From the NCBI RefSeq assembly GCF_003438495.1, contig NZ_QSSH01000039.1:1-14655 (forward strand): a stretch of 14,655 nt of DNA, in the 5' to 3' direction. Positions 14,644 to 14,655 of the stretch are shown piece after piece (positions within the stretch are counted from its first letter, which is position 1; every line of letters begins with the position of its first letter). The stretch comes from Collinsella sp. TF05-9AC (GTDB lineage: Bacteria; Actinomycetota; Coriobacteriia; Coriobacteriales; Coriobacteriaceae). A program made the translations under genes and the position numbers. Below the pieces are notes generated by a model. It did no database searches, was not told where the DNA came from, and saw only the letters and a program-made list of their open reading frames with translations.

Positions 14644-14655
14644 AAACCACCCGCT

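Overview
The window is GC-rich with actinobacterial codon use (heavy use of GCC, CTC, GAC and AAG). The content is a Tat-type substrate-binding lipoprotein with an amino-acid ABC transporter, a very large fibro-slime/isopeptide-repeat surface protein with an LPxxG-type anchor, a DUF4143 ATPase and release factor 1. This best fits a gut coriobacterium, most likely Collinsella or a close relative. That placement is inference from gene style, not from a marker comparison.

Layout, all genes on the + strand. (1) 1-180: leader DNA with a 9-bp inverted repeat (97-118) and a 13-bp hairpin (138-169) ahead of the first gene. (2) 181-3073: a tight three-gene polar amino-acid ABC importer (binding lipoprotein, HisM-type permease with extra N-terminal membrane segments, GlnQ-type ATPase), closed by an intrinsic terminator (3084-3120). 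(3) 3131-4558: an M20 metallopeptidase whose Shine-Dalgarno site abuts the terminator T-run. (4) 4559-4853: a leader with a strong ribosome site, a 25-codon ORF (4745-4822) and a G7 tract (4793-4799). (5) 4854-11600: a 2248-residue cell-wall-anchored adhesin with nine Spy0128/FctA-like isopeptide domains, ended by a strong terminator (11630-11666). (6) 11667-11871: four 14-bp direct repeats at an exact 32-bp period. (7) 11872-13197: an AAA+/DUF4143 ATPase. (8) 13198-13428: a spacer with short inverted repeats and a possible tiny ORF. (9) 13429-14496: prfA, followed by three hairpins.

The importer genes form one functional unit, and the M20 peptidase may feed or be fed by it. The adhesin and ATPase look like an accessory segment between housekeeping genes. 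A 15-bp sequence flanks that segment in inverted orientation (4558-4572 and 13219-13233).

The most interesting observation is in the adhesin leader. The only well-formed ribosome site and ATG (4745) are out of frame with the giant ORF, and the G7 tract lies between them. Loss of one G, or gain of two, would fuse the strong start to the adhesin. This is the layout expected of a phase-variable or slippage-controlled surface protein. The second most interesting is the helically phased repeat array directly in front of the ATPase gene.
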